Source: an uncultured Collinsella sp.
GTDB taxonomy: Bacteria; Actinomycetota; Coriobacteriia; Coriobacteriales; Coriobacteriaceae
Assembly (NCBI GenBank): GCA_900758845.1
Contig: CAAESW010000009.1
Span: forward strand, 1-64,000
DNA: 64,000 bases
Reading direction: 5' to 3'
The translations under genes were made by a program, and so were the position numbers. Positions 52,026 to 61,151 of this stretch are shown one piece after another. Position 1 is the stretch's first letter; each line of letters opens with the position of its first letter. Below the pieces are notes generated by a model that was not told the DNA's origin, made no database searches, and was given only the letters and a program-made list of their open reading frames with translations.

Positions 52026-52901
52026 TTAACTTTGCTGGGCTCGACGGGCGGCTCGGCGGGCACGGGCTTCTTGGATTTCCTCCAAGTGGCTAATGATCTC
52101 GGCAGCGCTTTCCTCGATGGCCTTGCCGTCGGTACGCACCACAAAGCAGCCTAGGCGCTTCATGAGGGCACGAGCTTCCTCAAGCTCGCTGCGCACGCTC
52201 TCGGGCTCGGCATAGGAGCCGGCAACGGCACGAGCGTAGTCATCGCCCAAGCGGCTATCGCGAATTTCGGAAATCACATCGACGGTCGAAATCAGGCCGA
52301 ACAGGCGCATCGGATCAACCTCATAAATCGACTTCGGCGGCTCCATGCCATGGGCCAACGGAACATTGGCAACCTTGTAACCTTGATAGGCCAGATACAT
52401 CGACAGCGGCGTCTTGGACGTGCGCGATACGCCCAGCAGCACGATATCGGCACCCGACAGATCGTCGCAACCGCGCCCGTCGTCGTGCTCAACAAAATAC
52501 TCCATGGCCTCGATACGATGGAAATAGCGGTCATCGGTCCTGTGAATCACACCCGCGACGCCCTTGGGCGGCACACCGATGAGCGACGACAGCACGGCAA
52601 GCGTCGGGCCAATCAGGTCGACCGAACGAATATGCAACATGCCCAGGTAATCGAGCACGCGGGCGCGAAGCGCCGGATCGACAATGGTGTGGAACACGGC
52701 AATATCGCGATGGTCCGCATCGACGCGCGGGCCCACAAACGACTCCACCTGCTCCACCGAGCTCACCTTGGGCAGGCGCAAGAGACGAAAAGCCCCTTCA
52801 TCAAATTGCCCGGACGCCGCAAGCACCACCTCACAAGCGGTATCACCGAGCGAGTCGGAGATAACGATAACGGTGGGACGAACGGTGACCGGGCAATCCA
52901 T
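52026..52901 (-). CDS. PPDK regulatory protein (bifunctional kinase/pyrophosphorylase, DUF299)
   Basis: Member of the PDRP/PpsR family that inactivates pyruvate phosphate dikinase by ADP-dependent Thr phosphorylation and reactivates it by phosphorolysis. The 291 residues contain VIVISDSLGDTA at the N-terminus and the P-loop-like GVSRTSKTPLSMYLAYQGYK, the family signature. It stands directly upstream of ppdK. The ATG has AAAAGGAG upstream. The target Thr is present in the neighbouring PPDK, which supports the assignment. Confidence 0.93.
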   Translation of the reverse strand: MDCPVTVRPTVIVISDSLGDTACEVVLAASGQFDEGAFRLLRLPKVSSVEQVESFVGPRVDADHRDIAVFHTIVDPALRARVLDYLGMLHIRSVDLIGPTLAVLSSLIGVPPKGVAGVIHRTDDRYFHRIEAMEYFVEHDDGRGCDDLSGADIVLLGVSRTSKTPLSMYLAYQGYKVANVPLAHGMEPPKSIYEVDPMRLFGLISTVDVISEIRDSRLGDDYARAVAGSYAEPESVRSELEEARALMKRLGCFVVRTDGKAIEESAAEIISHLEEIQEARARRAARRAQQS

Positions 52902-52935
52902 GCGGGGCTCCTTTTGCGCTTATGCGCAGGCTGGC

Positions 52936-55032
52936 TTACTTTTTGCGAGCAAGCTCACCTATGTTTGCGATGCCGGAGAAAACGGCCTCGAAGCGGTTGA
53001 GCAGCTTAAGGCGATTATCGCGGAGCTGCTCGTCCTTGTCCATGACCATAACCTCGTCGAAGAAACGGTCGATGGGGGCACGCAGGGCGGCAAGGGCGGC
53101 AAATGCGGCCGGGTAATCCTCGGCAGCAAGGGCAGCATCGACAGCGGTCTGAGCAGCCTCGGAGGCGTCGGCAAGCGCGAGCTCGACCTCGCCCATCAGG
53201 CTGCGGTCGTACTCCGCGCCCAGCTCGGGCTTGGAGATGTGCGCGGCGCGGGCATAGGCGGTCGCCAGGTTGTCGAACGTCTCAGCGTCGTTCTTGCGAG
53301 CCTCGTCGAGGGCGGCGCAGCGGGCGAAGAAGACGGACGGGGCGATGATGTGCACCGCGGAGACGGCGGCAACGGTATCGGCCGGAATCTTTTCGTCGCG
53401 GGCCATGCTCACCAGGCGGCCATGGAAGAAGTCGCGAACCTGTTGGGCGACCTCGACGGCGTCGAACTCAATGCCCTGCTCACTGTAGAGCTCGAGGGCG
53501 AAGTCGATGAGCGACGTGGGGTCGATCGGCAGGCGGTCGCGCAGGATGTTGATGATGCCGATAGCGGCACGACGCAGCGCATAGGGGTCCGAAGAGCCGG
53601 TCGGGGGCTCGCCGATGGAAAAGATACCGGCGATGGTATCGAGCTTGTCGGCGCAGGCCACGATGCAGCCAGCGGTGCCCTCGGGCAGCTCGTCACCGGC
53701 AAAGCGAGGACGATAGTGATCGCGAATAGCATGGGCGACCTCGTCGTTCTCCCCCATCGCGGTCGCGTAATAACCGCCCATCACGCCCTGCTGGCTCGTG
53801 AACTCGACGACGGCGTTGGACACCAGGTCGGCCTTGCACAGGTGAGCGGCGCGAGCGGCATCGGCGGCAAGGTGGGCGCCCAGATGGGCCTCGCGGGCGA
53901 TGGCGAGCGCGAGCTGCTCAATACGCTCGGACTTGGCGAGCACGCTACCGAGCTTCTCCTGGAAGGCGACCTTGGCCAGACGCTCGCGGAACTCGTCGAG
54001 GGAGATCTTCAGGTCCTCCTCGTAGAAGAACTTGGCGTCGTCCAGACGGGCGCGCACGACGCGCTCGTTGCCGTCAATCACGCGCTCGGCATTCTCGGGC
54101 TTGCTGTTGGAAACGACCACGAACTCACGCGTGAGCTTGCCCTCGCCGTCATAGATCGGGAAGTAGCGCTGGTTGGTGAGCATGGACTCGCAGATGATCT
54201 CGTGCGGGACCTTGAGGAACTCCTCGTCAAAGGTACCGACAAGCACCGTCGGCCACTCGCAGAGGTTGATGACCTCCTCAAAGACCTTCTTGGGCGTGTC
54301 GACATGGCAGCCGGGGCGAGCGGCCTCGACCTCGGCGATACCGGCAAGGATGGCCTCACGACGGCGCTCGGCAGAAAGCACGCCGGCGTCCTCGAGCACC
54401 TGCTCGTAGACGGCGGGGCTGGCGACCACATGGTCACCGGGGCCAAGTACGCGATGACCACGCGTGGTGTTGCCACTCGTCACGTCGGCAAACGACACGG
54501 GCACGACATCCTCGCCCAGAAGGCAGCAGATCCAACGGACCGGACGAACAAACGTAGCGTGCTCGTGGCCCCAGCGCTGGCTGCGGTAGTTGGGCCACTG
54601 CAGGCCGGCGATAGTCTTCTCGCACAGGGCGGTCAGAATCGGCGTAGCCGGTGCGGAGGGAATGTTCTTCTCGGCGAACACATACTCGCGACCGTCGGTG
54701 TCCTCGCGACGGACCAGATCCTCGGCAGCCACACCGCACTTGCGGGCAAAGCCCTGGGCGGCCTTGGTGGCGTTACCGTCAGCGTCGAAGGCAATGTTGG
54801 CCGCGGGGCCACGCTTGACCTCGTGAACCTCATCGGTCGCAGTGGCGACGTCGTCCACGAGCGCAGCCAGACGACGCGGGCTCGAGATCACGCGGACCTC
54901 GCCATGGGCCAGACCGGCCTCGTCGAGGCCCTTGGCGATCATGGTGCCAAGCTGCTTGGCGGCATTGTTCAACGGTGCGGAGGGCATTTCCTCCGTACCG
55001 ATCTCAAACAGGAAATCCTTAGCGTCTGCCAT
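52936..55032 (-). CDS. glyS: Glycyl-tRNA synthetase beta subunit
   Basis: tRNA-binding and editing-like subunit of the alpha2-beta2 enzyme. The 698 residues start MADAKDFLFEIGTEEMPSAP and include RWGHEHATFVRPVRWI, the HD-like central region (TRGHRV), LTNQRYFPIYDGEGKL, and a C-terminal anticodon-binding domain. It is 3 bases downstream of glyQ. Confidence 0.97.
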   Translation of the reverse strand: MADAKDFLFEIGTEEMPSAPLNNAAKQLGTMIAKGLDEAGLAHGEVRVISSPRRLAALVDDVATATDEVHEVKRGPAANIAFDADGNATKAAQGFARKCGVAAEDLVRREDTDGREYVFAEKNIPSAPATPILTALCEKTIAGLQWPNYRSQRWGHEHATFVRPVRWICCLLGEDVVPVSFADVTSGNTTRGHRVLGPGDHVVASPAVYEQVLEDAGVLSAERRREAILAGIAEVEAARPGCHVDTPKKVFEEVINLCEWPTVLVGTFDEEFLKVPHEIICESMLTNQRYFPIYDGEGKLTREFVVVSNSKPENAERVIDGNERVVRARLDDAKFFYEEDLKISLDEFRERLAKVAFQEKLGSVLAKSERIEQLALAIAREAHLGAHLAADAARAAHLCKADLVSNAVVEFTSQQGVMGGYYATAMGENDEVAHAIRDHYRPRFAGDELPEGTAGCIVACADKLDTIAGIFSIGEPPTGSSDPYALRRAAIGIINILRDRLPIDPTSLIDFALELYSEQGIEFDAVEVAQQVRDFFHGRLVSMARDEKIPADTVAAVSAVHIIAPSVFFARCAALDEARKNDAETFDNLATAYARAAHISKPELGAEYDRSLMGEVELALADASEAAQTAVDAALAAEDYPAAFAALAALRAPIDRFFDEVMVMDKDEQLRDNRLKLLNRFEAVFSGIANIGELARKK

Positions 55033-55035
55033 GGC

Positions 55036-55947
55036 TTACGCCACCTCGCCTTCCTGGTCGGCATTCTCGTTGACTCCGGCGACCTCGGCCATGTAGGCCT
55101 CGCAGCACGCCTTGGCGACGGCGCGGACGCGCAGGATGTAGTTGGCACGCTCGACCGCGGACAGGGCGCCGCGAGCATCGAGCAGGTTGAAAGCGTGGCT
55201 GCACTTCATGACGCAGTCATATGCCGGCAGCGGCAGCTTGCGCTCCAGGCAGGAATGGCACTCGACCTCGTAGTCGTCAAACTTCTGACGCATCATCTCG
55301 ACGTTGGCGACCTCAAAGTTATAGGCACTGAACTCGCGCTCGTTCTCGAGGAACACGTCGCCATAGGTCATGGGCGTGCCGTCGGGCAGGTAGCTCCACA
55401 CCAGGTCGTAGACCGAGTTAACGCCCTGGGCGTACATGGCGATACGCTCCAGGCCGTAGGTGATCTCGACGGGCACGGGGTCGACCTCGATGCCGCCCAC
55501 CTGCTGGAAGTACGTAAACTGCGTGACCTCCATGCCATTGAGCCAGACCTCCCAGCCAAGGCCCCAGGCGCCGAGCGTCGGGCTCTCCCAGTCGTCCTCG
55601 ACAAAGCGGACGTCATGGTCGTTGGGGTCCAGGCCAATGGCGGCAAGAGACCCCAGGTAGAGCTCCTGGGCGTTGACCGGCGAGGGCTTGATAAGCACCT
55701 GGAACTGATAGTAGTGCTGCATGCGGTTGGGGTTCTCGCCGTAGCGGCCGTCGGCGGGACGGCGGCAGGGCTGCGCATAGCAGGTGCGCCACTCGGCGGG
55801 ACCGAGCGAGCGCAGCGTGGTCGCGGTATGGAAGGTACCGGCACCGACCTCGGAGTCGTAGGGCTGCATAATGACGCAGCCTTGCTCGCCCCAGTACTGC
55901 TGGAGGCGCAGGATGATGTCTTGGAAGGAAAGCGATGAAGCGTTCAT
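55036..55947 (-). CDS. glyQ: Glycyl-tRNA synthetase alpha subunit
   Basis: Catalytic class II subunit. The 303 residues carry [28 protein letters not shown]-type motif (here [19 protein letters not shown]), the [10 protein letters not shown] region and [20 protein letters not shown]. It is co-transcribed with glyS. GGGGAT is the best ribosome-binding site before ATG 55947. Confidence 0.97.
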   Translation of the reverse strand: MNASSLSFQDIILRLQQYWGEQGCVIMQPYDSEVGAGTFHTATTLRSLGPAEWRTCYAQPCRRPADGRYGENPNRMQHYYQFQVLIKPSPVNAQELYLGSLAAIGLDPNDHDVRFVEDDWESPTLGAWGLGWEVWLNGMEVTQFTYFQQVGGIEVDPVPVEITYGLERIAMYAQGVNSVYDLVWSYLPDGTPMTYGDVFLENEREFSAYNFEVANVEMMRQKFDDYEVECHSCLERKLPLPAYDCVMKCSHAFNLLDARGALSAVERANYILRVRAVAKACCEAYMAEVAGVNENADQEGEVA

Positions 55948-55993
55948 GCCTCTAATATCCCCTCGTCGAAACGATTACACGGTTAGGTACTGT

Positions 55994-55999
55994 ACTATA
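55994..55999 (-). promoter_or_regulatory. Candidate -10 of glyQS
   Basis: TATAGT on the minus strand 46 bases before the glyQ start, in the gap after lepB. No clear -35 is visible. No T-box is seen: there is no specifier stem or terminator in the gap. Confidence 0.4.
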
Positions 56000-56006
56000 G
56001 CGGTTT

Positions 56007-56570
56007 TTAGTCGATAGCGCCGATGCGGTTGAGCGGCCAGTAGCGCACAAGCGCCACAGCGATCAAATCAGAGCGATCGACGGGACCAAAGTAGCGTGAG
56101 TCGGCAGAGTTTTCGCGGTTGTCGCCCATCACCCACACGCACCCGTCGGGAACGGTGTAGGGATAGCTTACCTGAGCACCGGGCGCTTGGACCGAAAGTG
56201 GCCAGCTCATGCCCGTCGTATAGTCCTCGTCGAGCGCTTGGCCGTCAACGACCACCTTGCCATCCTGCAGGTCGACCGTCTGGCCGGCCGTGGCAATAAC
56301 ACGCTTGACAAGAACATCATGCTCGGAGGTGACATCGGGATTGTGAAACACCACGATATCGCCCTGCTTGACGGGCTGACCGAGCTCGAGGCTCACCTTT
56401 TGTGCCAGGATCTGGTCGCCAATCTCAATCGTGGACTCCATGGAGCCGGTGGGCACCACAAAGGGCTCGACCACAAACGAGCGAATCAAGAAGGTGGCGA
56501 CCAGTGCGATCGCGATGACCGCGATCCACTCAAAAGCGCCCCTCAACGCGGAATGCTGCGATGGAACCAT
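56007..56570 (-). CDS. lepB: Signal peptidase I
   Basis: Membrane serine protease that removes signal peptides. The single N-terminal membrane helix (about 15-32) is followed by the catalytic Ser in PTGSMESTI, the Lys in VLVKRVIATAG, and the C-terminal box MGDNRENSADSRYFGPV. From ATG 56570 (GGAG upstream) it has 187 residues. It overlaps trmD's end closely; the group rpsP-khpA-rimM-trmD-lepB runs as one unit. Confidence 0.95.
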   Translation of the reverse strand: MVPSQHSALRGAFEWIAVIAIALVATFLIRSFVVEPFVVPTGSMESTIEIGDQILAQKVSLELGQPVKQGDIVVFHNPDVTSEHDVLVKRVIATAGQTVDLQDGKVVVDGQALDEDYTTGMSWPLSVQAPGAQVSYPYTVPDGCVWVMGDNRENSADSRYFGPVDRSDLIAVALVRYWPLNRIGAID

Positions 56571-56572
56571 TC

Positions 56573-57331
56573 TCACTCCTCGCTCTGCGAATACGAAGCG
56601 TCCAGAATCTCCTGCGCGTACGCACGCTCCTGTGGCGTAAGGCGCGCCGTCTCGATCAGGTCGGGACGCCAGCGGCAGGTACGCTCGATGGCATTCTTAC
56701 GGCGCCAGGCATCGACCTTGGCGTGATCGCCGCTCACAAGCACCGGCGGCACGCCCTCGCCGTTGAACTCGGCGGGACGGGTGTACTGCGCGTACTCGAG
56801 CAGGCCTCCGTCCTCGGCGGTCGAGAATGACTCGTCCACATTGCTCATCTCGTCGCCCAGGGCGCCGGGAATCAGGCGTACGACGGCATCGGCAACGACC
56901 ATAGCGGGAAGTTCGCCACCCGTAAGCACGTAGTCGCCGATCGACAGACGCTCATCGGCATACGCATACGCACGCTCGTCGACGCCCTCGTAGCGGCTGC
57001 ACACAAACAGCAGGCGCTCACTTTTGAGCAGGCGCTCGGCCACATGCTGCGTAAAGGGCTCGCCACAGGGGGTAAAGAACACCACAGTAGGCCTGGGACC
57101 CTCTGCGCTAATGGCCTCGATGGCCTCTGCGATAGGCTCGACCTTCATGAGCATGCCCTGCCCGCCGCCGTACGGCTCGTCATCGACGGTACGATGGCGG
57201 TCGTGCGTCCAGTCGCGCAGGTTATACGCCTTAAAATCAAAAAGGCCGGCCTTGCGGGCGCGGCCCAAGATCGATGTGGACATGACGGGCTCAAACATCT
57301 CGGGAAAGACCGAAAGGGTCTCGATCAGCAT
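56573..57331 (-). CDS. trmD: tRNA (guanine-N1-)-methyltransferase TrmD
   Basis: Makes m1G37, which prevents frameshifting. The SPOUT trefoil-knot enzyme is 252 residues: MLIETLSVFPEMFEPVMSTS, DEPYGGGQGMLMKVEPI, SRYEGVDERAYA, and SIGDYVLTGGELPAMVV. It lies 10 bases after rimM. Confidence 0.97.
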   Translation of the reverse strand: MLIETLSVFPEMFEPVMSTSILGRARKAGLFDFKAYNLRDWTHDRHRTVDDEPYGGGQGMLMKVEPIAEAIEAISAEGPRPTVVFFTPCGEPFTQHVAERLLKSERLLFVCSRYEGVDERAYAYADERLSIGDYVLTGGELPAMVVADAVVRLIPGALGDEMSNVDESFSTAEDGGLLEYAQYTRPAEFNGEGVPPVLVSGDHAKVDAWRRKNAIERTCRWRPDLIETARLTPQERAYAQEILDASYSQSEE

Positions 57332-57341
57332 GTTGTCCTCC

Positions 57342-57863
57342 CTACTTGTCCATATCGATCAGGCCGTCCATAACGTGGACGGAAATTGTTCCTGTGTCGG
57401 GAAGATCGAGCACAACCTGCTCGATCACGGGAATCAGTACCTCGCCGTACCGATCGCCCTCGACAACCCAAACATCGTTAGCGGGCGTCGACATGATCTC
57501 GACGATCGTGCCGAGCGAACCGAAGCGCTCGTCGACCACCTCGCGACCCATCAGGTCGGTATAGGCAGCGTCGAGCGAATCGAGCTCAAAGTCGTCGCGA
57601 TTTGCCAGCACATAGCATCCCGTGATGCCCTCGGCGGCCGTCAAGTCGTCAATACCCTCAAACGAGACCAGATCGCCATCGCCCGTATCGGTGACGGACA
57701 CGACCGTGCAAAAGCGGTCGCGCTTGAGCGCCGGCGGCGTCAGGGCTACGCGCATGCCCGGCTCTAATACAGAAGGAAGCCCCCGCAGCGGCTGCGCGAG
57801 GACCTCCCCCTTCCTTCCGTGCGGCTTGACCACACGGGCGATGTTTTTGTACTGGGACCTCAA
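57342..57863 (-). CDS. rimM: Ribosome maturation factor RimM
   Basis: Assists 30S head assembly by binding S19. The 173 residues have the N-terminal RimM barrel (IARVVKPHGRKGEVLAQPL) and a PRC-barrel C-terminus (TDLMGREVVDERFGSLGTIV, VLIPVIEQVVLDLP). The start is taken as TTG 57863 just behind khpA; the Shine-Dalgarno is weak (GGGCTAGGACC), so the exact start is less certain. Confidence 0.92.
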   Translation of the reverse strand: MRSQYKNIARVVKPHGRKGEVLAQPLRGLPSVLEPGMRVALTPPALKRDRFCTVVSVTDTGDGDLVSFEGIDDLTAAEGITGCYVLANRDDFELDSLDAAYTDLMGREVVDERFGSLGTIVEIMSTPANDVWVVEGDRYGEVLIPVIEQVVLDLPDTGTISVHVMDGLIDMDK

Positions 57864-57867
57864 GGTC

Positions 57868-58152
57868 CTAGCCCAGAACCTCTACCTCGACAGCAGTGTC
57901 GAGGCGAGCGGCCAGTGCACGGGCGAGCGTGCGAATGGCCTTGATGGTACGGCCACGACGGCCGATGACCTTAGCGACGTCATCCTCGGCGACCGAAACC
58001 TCAATCGTAGAGGCGTCGTCACCATCGATGACCTCAAGGCTCACGGAATCCGGGTCGTCGACGATCTGAACAACGAGATATTCGACGAGATCGGCGATGC
58101 GATCTGAGAGCATTGCCTCACCCTCGAGCTGTGCAGCGTCAACCTCAGGCAC
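57868..58152 (-). CDS. khpA: KH-domain RNA-binding protein KhpA
   Basis: Small RNA-binding protein (94 residues) with a single KH domain and the GXXG loop in VAKVIGRRGRTIKAIRTLAR. Homologues partner with KhpB (Jag/EloR) in control of cell division. Its position between rpsP and rimM is the standard one. The gap to rpsP is 3 bases. Confidence 0.93.
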   Translation of the reverse strand: MPEVDAAQLEGEAMLSDRIADLVEYLVVQIVDDPDSVSLEVIDGDDASTIEVSVAEDDVAKVIGRRGRTIKAIRTLARALAARLDTAVEVEVLG

Positions 58153-58155
58153 GAT

Positions 58156-58497
58156 TTACTCCTCGGCGCCCTCAGCGGCCTCAGCGGCAGCCTTAGCGGC
58201 CTCAGCCTCTTTGGCGAGCTGCTTCTTGGACTTCTTGACGACGGTCTCGGTCTTCTCGCCCTCGTTGGCGGCCTTGACCAGAGCGGCGACGGCGTCGGTG
58301 AGCTGAGCGCCCTTGGACTGCCAGTCGGCGATCTTCTCGAGGTCGAGGTTGATGGTCTTGGGGGCGGTCATCGGGTTGTAGCGGCCAACCTCCTCGATGA
58401 TACGACCGTCACGCGGGGCGCGGGAATCGGCGACGACGACACGGTAGTACGGACGCTTCTTAGCGCCGTGACGAGCAAGGCGAATCTTGACTGCCAA
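58156..58497 (-). CDS. rpsP: 30S ribosomal protein S16 with Ala/Glu-rich tail
   Basis: 16S rRNA-binding protein. From TTG 58497 (GGAGGAG 6 bases upstream) it has 113 residues, starting with [20 protein letters not shown] and continuing [14 protein letters not shown]. After the normal domain of about 80 residues there is a Lys/Ala/Glu-rich tail ([20 protein letters not shown]), common in Actinobacteria. It is the first gene of the rpsP-khpA-rimM-trmD-lepB unit. Confidence 0.96.
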   Translation of the reverse strand: MAVKIRLARHGAKKRPYYRVVVADSRAPRDGRIIEEVGRYNPMTAPKTINLDLEKIADWQSKGAQLTDAVAALVKAANEGEKTETVVKKSKKQLAKEAEAAKAAAEAAEGAEE

Positions 58498-58686
58498 AGG
58501 AAACTCCTCCAACCAAGCAGCTTTAGGCTGCAACTACAAACAAACAGTTGAACATAATACGCCATCGACGCGGGCAGGTGAAGTCCGTGAGACCAACTTC
58601 TTCGGTGTAGTCGAGGGCAAATCCATATCTTAGACAAGAATTCGGGATTTGCAAGCACATACACGCACCCCACATGAGCTGCGCGG

Positions 58687-58692
58687 TATACT
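58687..58692 (+). promoter_or_regulatory. Candidate -10 of dinB
   Basis: TATACT ends 6 bases before ATG 58699, so transcription would begin at or next to the start codon. If so the message is leaderless, or translation uses ATG 58738, which has GAGG upstream. Confidence 0.45.
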
Positions 58693-58698
58693 CATGAC

Positions 58699-59952
58699 AT
58701 GGAAAGACGCGAACATACATACGGTTATGAGGATGCCATGGGCGTCACGCCGCCTCCCTGGACGGGTCCGGCGGTGGGCCTGATGGACCTTGATGCGTTT
58801 TTTGCGAGCGTGGAAATGCTCGATCATCCCGAATGGCGCGGAAAACCGCTCATCGTGGGCGGAGACGCCGATTCGCGTGGCGTCGTGTCCACGTGTTCAT
58901 ATGAGGCACGTCGCTTTGGCGTGCACTCTGCCATGGCCTCGGCCGAGGCGCGGCGCTTGTGCCCGCAAGCCATTTGGACACACGGGCACTTTGACCGATA
59001 CCGCGAGGTGAGCGCGCAGGTCATGGCGATTCTCGCCGACGAGACCCCGCGTGTTGAGCGCGTATCCATCGACGAAGCCTTTATCGATATCACACCGGGT
59101 CGCTTTGCGCCCGAAGACCCGCTGCTGGTTGCGCGGCGTGTAAGCGACCGCGTGGCAGGGCTGGGAGTGACCTGTTCCATTGGCGTGGGCTGCAACAAGA
59201 CGGTCGCAAAGATCGCAAGCGAGCGGGATAAGCCGTTTGGGCTGACCATCGTGCGCCCCGGAACCGAGCAGCGCTTTTTGGCCGCGCTGCCGGTATCTGC
59301 CATGAGCGGCATCGGGCGCTCGGCCGAGGAGCGACTGCGCCACATGCGCATCTACACCCTCGGCGAGCTATCACGTGCACCGGAATCCACCTTGGCCTCC
59401 ATTTTTGGCGTCAACGGCGAGCGCATGCGTCAGCGTGCGCTGGGACTCGAAATCTCTGAAGTCACGAGCCTCGATGAAGAGCGCGAGGTCAAGTCGGTCA
59501 GCAATGAACGCACCTTTGCGAAAGATTTGACTGAGCGTAGGGATATTGAGGCGGCGATTGCACTGTTGGGAGAGTCAGTGGGACGCCGTCTGCGCCGTCA
59601 GGGGCTGACGGGTGCCACGGTAACGCTCAAGCTTAAGTATTCGTATGGAAGCGGTCGCTCGGCACAGCGCCGACTGCTTCATCCGACAGACGATGAGAAC
59701 ATCTTCGTGGCGGTTGCACTCGAACTGCTCGACAACATCTGGCAGGAAGGCATGCATGTTCGCTTAGCGGGCATCGGCATGAGCGACTTCGACCACCAAG
59801 GCGGCATCCAGACCGACCTGTTCTGCGAGATCGATGACCGCGGAGCCCAATCCAGCGACCGCCGCGACCTATCCGTCGCCATCGACGCCGTCCGAGACAA
59901 GTTCGGCGACACCGCCCTATCCTTCGGCCGCCAATCCCGCTTCAATGATTAA
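58699..59952 (+). CDS. dinB: DNA polymerase IV (Y-family, DinB)
   Basis: Error-prone lesion-bypass polymerase. It has GLMDLDAFFASVEMLDHPEW (first metal Asp), VVSTCSYEARRFGVHSAMAS, and the catalytic SIDEAFIDIT. Helix-hairpin-helix segments follow (MSGIGRSAEERLR), then the little-finger domain. The full length is 417 residues from ATG 58699, or 404 from ATG 58738 with GAGGATGCC before it. It is transcribed divergently from rpsP. I see no SOS box. Confidence 0.93.
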   Translation: MERREHTYGYEDAMGVTPPPWTGPAVGLMDLDAFFASVEMLDHPEWRGKPLIVGGDADSRGVVSTCSYEARRFGVHSAMASAEARRLCPQAIWTHGHFDRYREVSAQVMAILADETPRVERVSIDEAFIDITPGRFAPEDPLLVARRVSDRVAGLGVTCSIGVGCNKTVAKIASERDKPFGLTIVRPGTEQRFLAALPVSAMSGIGRSAEERLRHMRIYTLGELSRAPESTLASIFGVNGERMRQRALGLEISEVTSLDEEREVKSVSNERTFAKDLTERRDIEAAIALLGESVGRRLRRQGLTGATVTLKLKYSYGSGRSAQRRLLHPTDDENIFVAVALELLDNIWQEGMHVRLAGIGMSDFDHQGGIQTDLFCEIDDRGAQSSDRRDLSVAIDAVRDKFGDTALSFGRQSRFND

Positions 59953-59963
59953 CCGCCCTTGGG

Positions 59964-60007
59964 CAAAAAGAAAGCCGGGCAGGTGCGGAAAACCGCAACT
60001 GCCCGGC
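59964..60007 (-). terminator. Terminator after rsfS
   Basis: Stem GCCGGGCAG-TTGCGG/CCGCA-CTGCCCGGC type with a TTTT loop, followed on the minus strand by TTTCTTTTTG. It lies between convergent rsfS and dinB. Confidence 0.88.
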
Positions 60008-60047
60008 GATATGCGTGAGGGTAGCTAACCCCGTCTCAAATGAGCTA

Positions 60048-60503
60048 CTAGAGGAGGTTGAGGGGGAGCTGGGGGGCGTCGCCCCAGAGTTTCTCGAGGC
60101 GGTAGAACTCGCGGGCTTCGGGAGTGAAGACGTGGACGACAACCGAACCGTAGTCCATGAGCATCCAGGTCTTCTGCTCGCGACCCTCGATGGAGAACGG
60201 GTGCTCGCCGCAAGCCTCGGCGACCTTCTCCTCGATCTCGTCGACGATAGAATCGACCTGGCGGTTGTTGGTACCGGTGGCAAGCACAAAGTAGTCGCAT
60301 ACGTCGGAAAGCTCGGTCAGGTCGAGCACCTGAACGTCCTCGCCCTTCTTGTCGTAGGCGGCCTGCGCGGCGGCGCGGGCGACATCCTCGGCGGCGACAC
60401 CGCTCGCAGACAGCGAGGCGGCAGTGCGGTCGGACGTGGCGACGAAGCTCTTGTGCTCCACACCTTCAAGAATCTGCTCGTCGGTCATGGTCTCGTCGGC
60501 CAT
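60048..60503 (-). CDS. rsfS: Ribosomal silencing factor RsfS
   Basis: Binds L14 and blocks subunit joining in starvation. The 151 residues have an N-terminal extension of about 40 and then the DUF143 core (DVQVLDLTELSDVCDYFVLA, TGTNNRQVDSIVDEIEEKV, LMDYGSVVVHVFTPEAREFY). It follows yqeK and nadD, the normal nadD-yqeK-rsfS trio. Confidence 0.95.
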   Translation of the reverse strand: MADETMTDEQILEGVEHKSFVATSDRTAASLSASGVAAEDVARAAAQAAYDKKGEDVQVLDLTELSDVCDYFVLATGTNNRQVDSIVDEIEEKVAEACGEHPFSIEGREQKTWMLMDYGSVVVHVFTPEAREFYRLEKLWGDAPQLPLNLL

Positions 60504-60530
60504 GGAATACCTCTTTCTAGACAGCCCGAG

Positions 60531-61139
60531 CTAGCGCAGCTGGGCGTAATGGTTGTAAATCGAAATAGCCGTGGGATAAAGATAGCGCCCGGACTGAATC
60601 ACATAGACCAAACCCTGCGCAAAACAGGAGAAGAACAACTCGTCGAGCGACGACTCCCCCACCATCTTGCGCAGCGCATGCGCATAGTCGCCGTGGCGGT
60701 TGGGCTCGATGGCATCGGCCACAAAGACCACCATATCGAGCGGCGTCATGTCACAGGCACCCACGGTGTGACGGTCGACAGCCTGAAAGACCGCCGGCGA
60801 CAACTCGGGGAAAAGCTGCGGAAGCTCATAGGCGGCAACAGGGCCATGCAAAAGCGGCGTCGCGGCGGAAGGAGAGCCGGCAATCTTAATGCCGTAATGC
60901 AGAGCGCGCGTGACCAGCTCGTCGTCGGAGAGCACTTTGTCCCAGTCATGGATCAGGCCGGCGGCAGCGGCATCAAAGCGGTCAACGCCGTAGACCTCGG
61001 CCAGATGAAGTGCGGTCTCGGCAACACCCAGCGAATGCACATAGCGCTTACGCTTATCCTTCATGCGAACATCGAGCAGCTCTTGAATGCGCTTGAGCAG
61101 CGCGCGCTCATCGCCCTCAAACTGATCCTCTACCGACAA
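60531..61139 (-). CDS. yqeK: HD-domain Ap4A hydrolase YqeK
   Basis: Metal-dependent diadenosine tetraphosphate hydrolase of the YqeK family. The HD residues are in YVHSLGVAETALHLAEVYG and AAGLIHDWDKVLS, followed by LLHGPVAAYEL and VFVADAIEPNR. It has 202 residues and lies between nadD and rsfS. Confidence 0.92.
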   Translation of the reverse strand: MSVEDQFEGDERALLKRIQELLDVRMKDKRKRYVHSLGVAETALHLAEVYGVDRFDAAAAGLIHDWDKVLSDDELVTRALHYGIKIAGSPSAATPLLHGPVAAYELPQLFPELSPAVFQAVDRHTVGACDMTPLDMVVFVADAIEPNRHGDYAHALRKMVGESSLDELFFSCFAQGLVYVIQSGRYLYPTAISIYNHYAQLR

Positions 61140-61151
61140 CGTAGACCCCCA

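Noticed and set aside
52684..55938. A 1084-codon plus-strand frame opposite ppsR, glyS and glyQ
   Set aside because: Same artefact: it spans three verified minus-strand genes and has composition typical of the reverse complement.
55948..56006. T-box riboswitch before glyQS
   Set aside because: The gap is only 59 bases, with no specifier loop, no T-box sequence and no terminator.
58705..58735. Possible SOS (LexA) box near the dinB start (CGAACATACATACGGTT)
   Set aside because: The Actinobacteria/Bacillus box needs CGAAC-N4-GTTCG. Here the right half is missing at the correct spacing.
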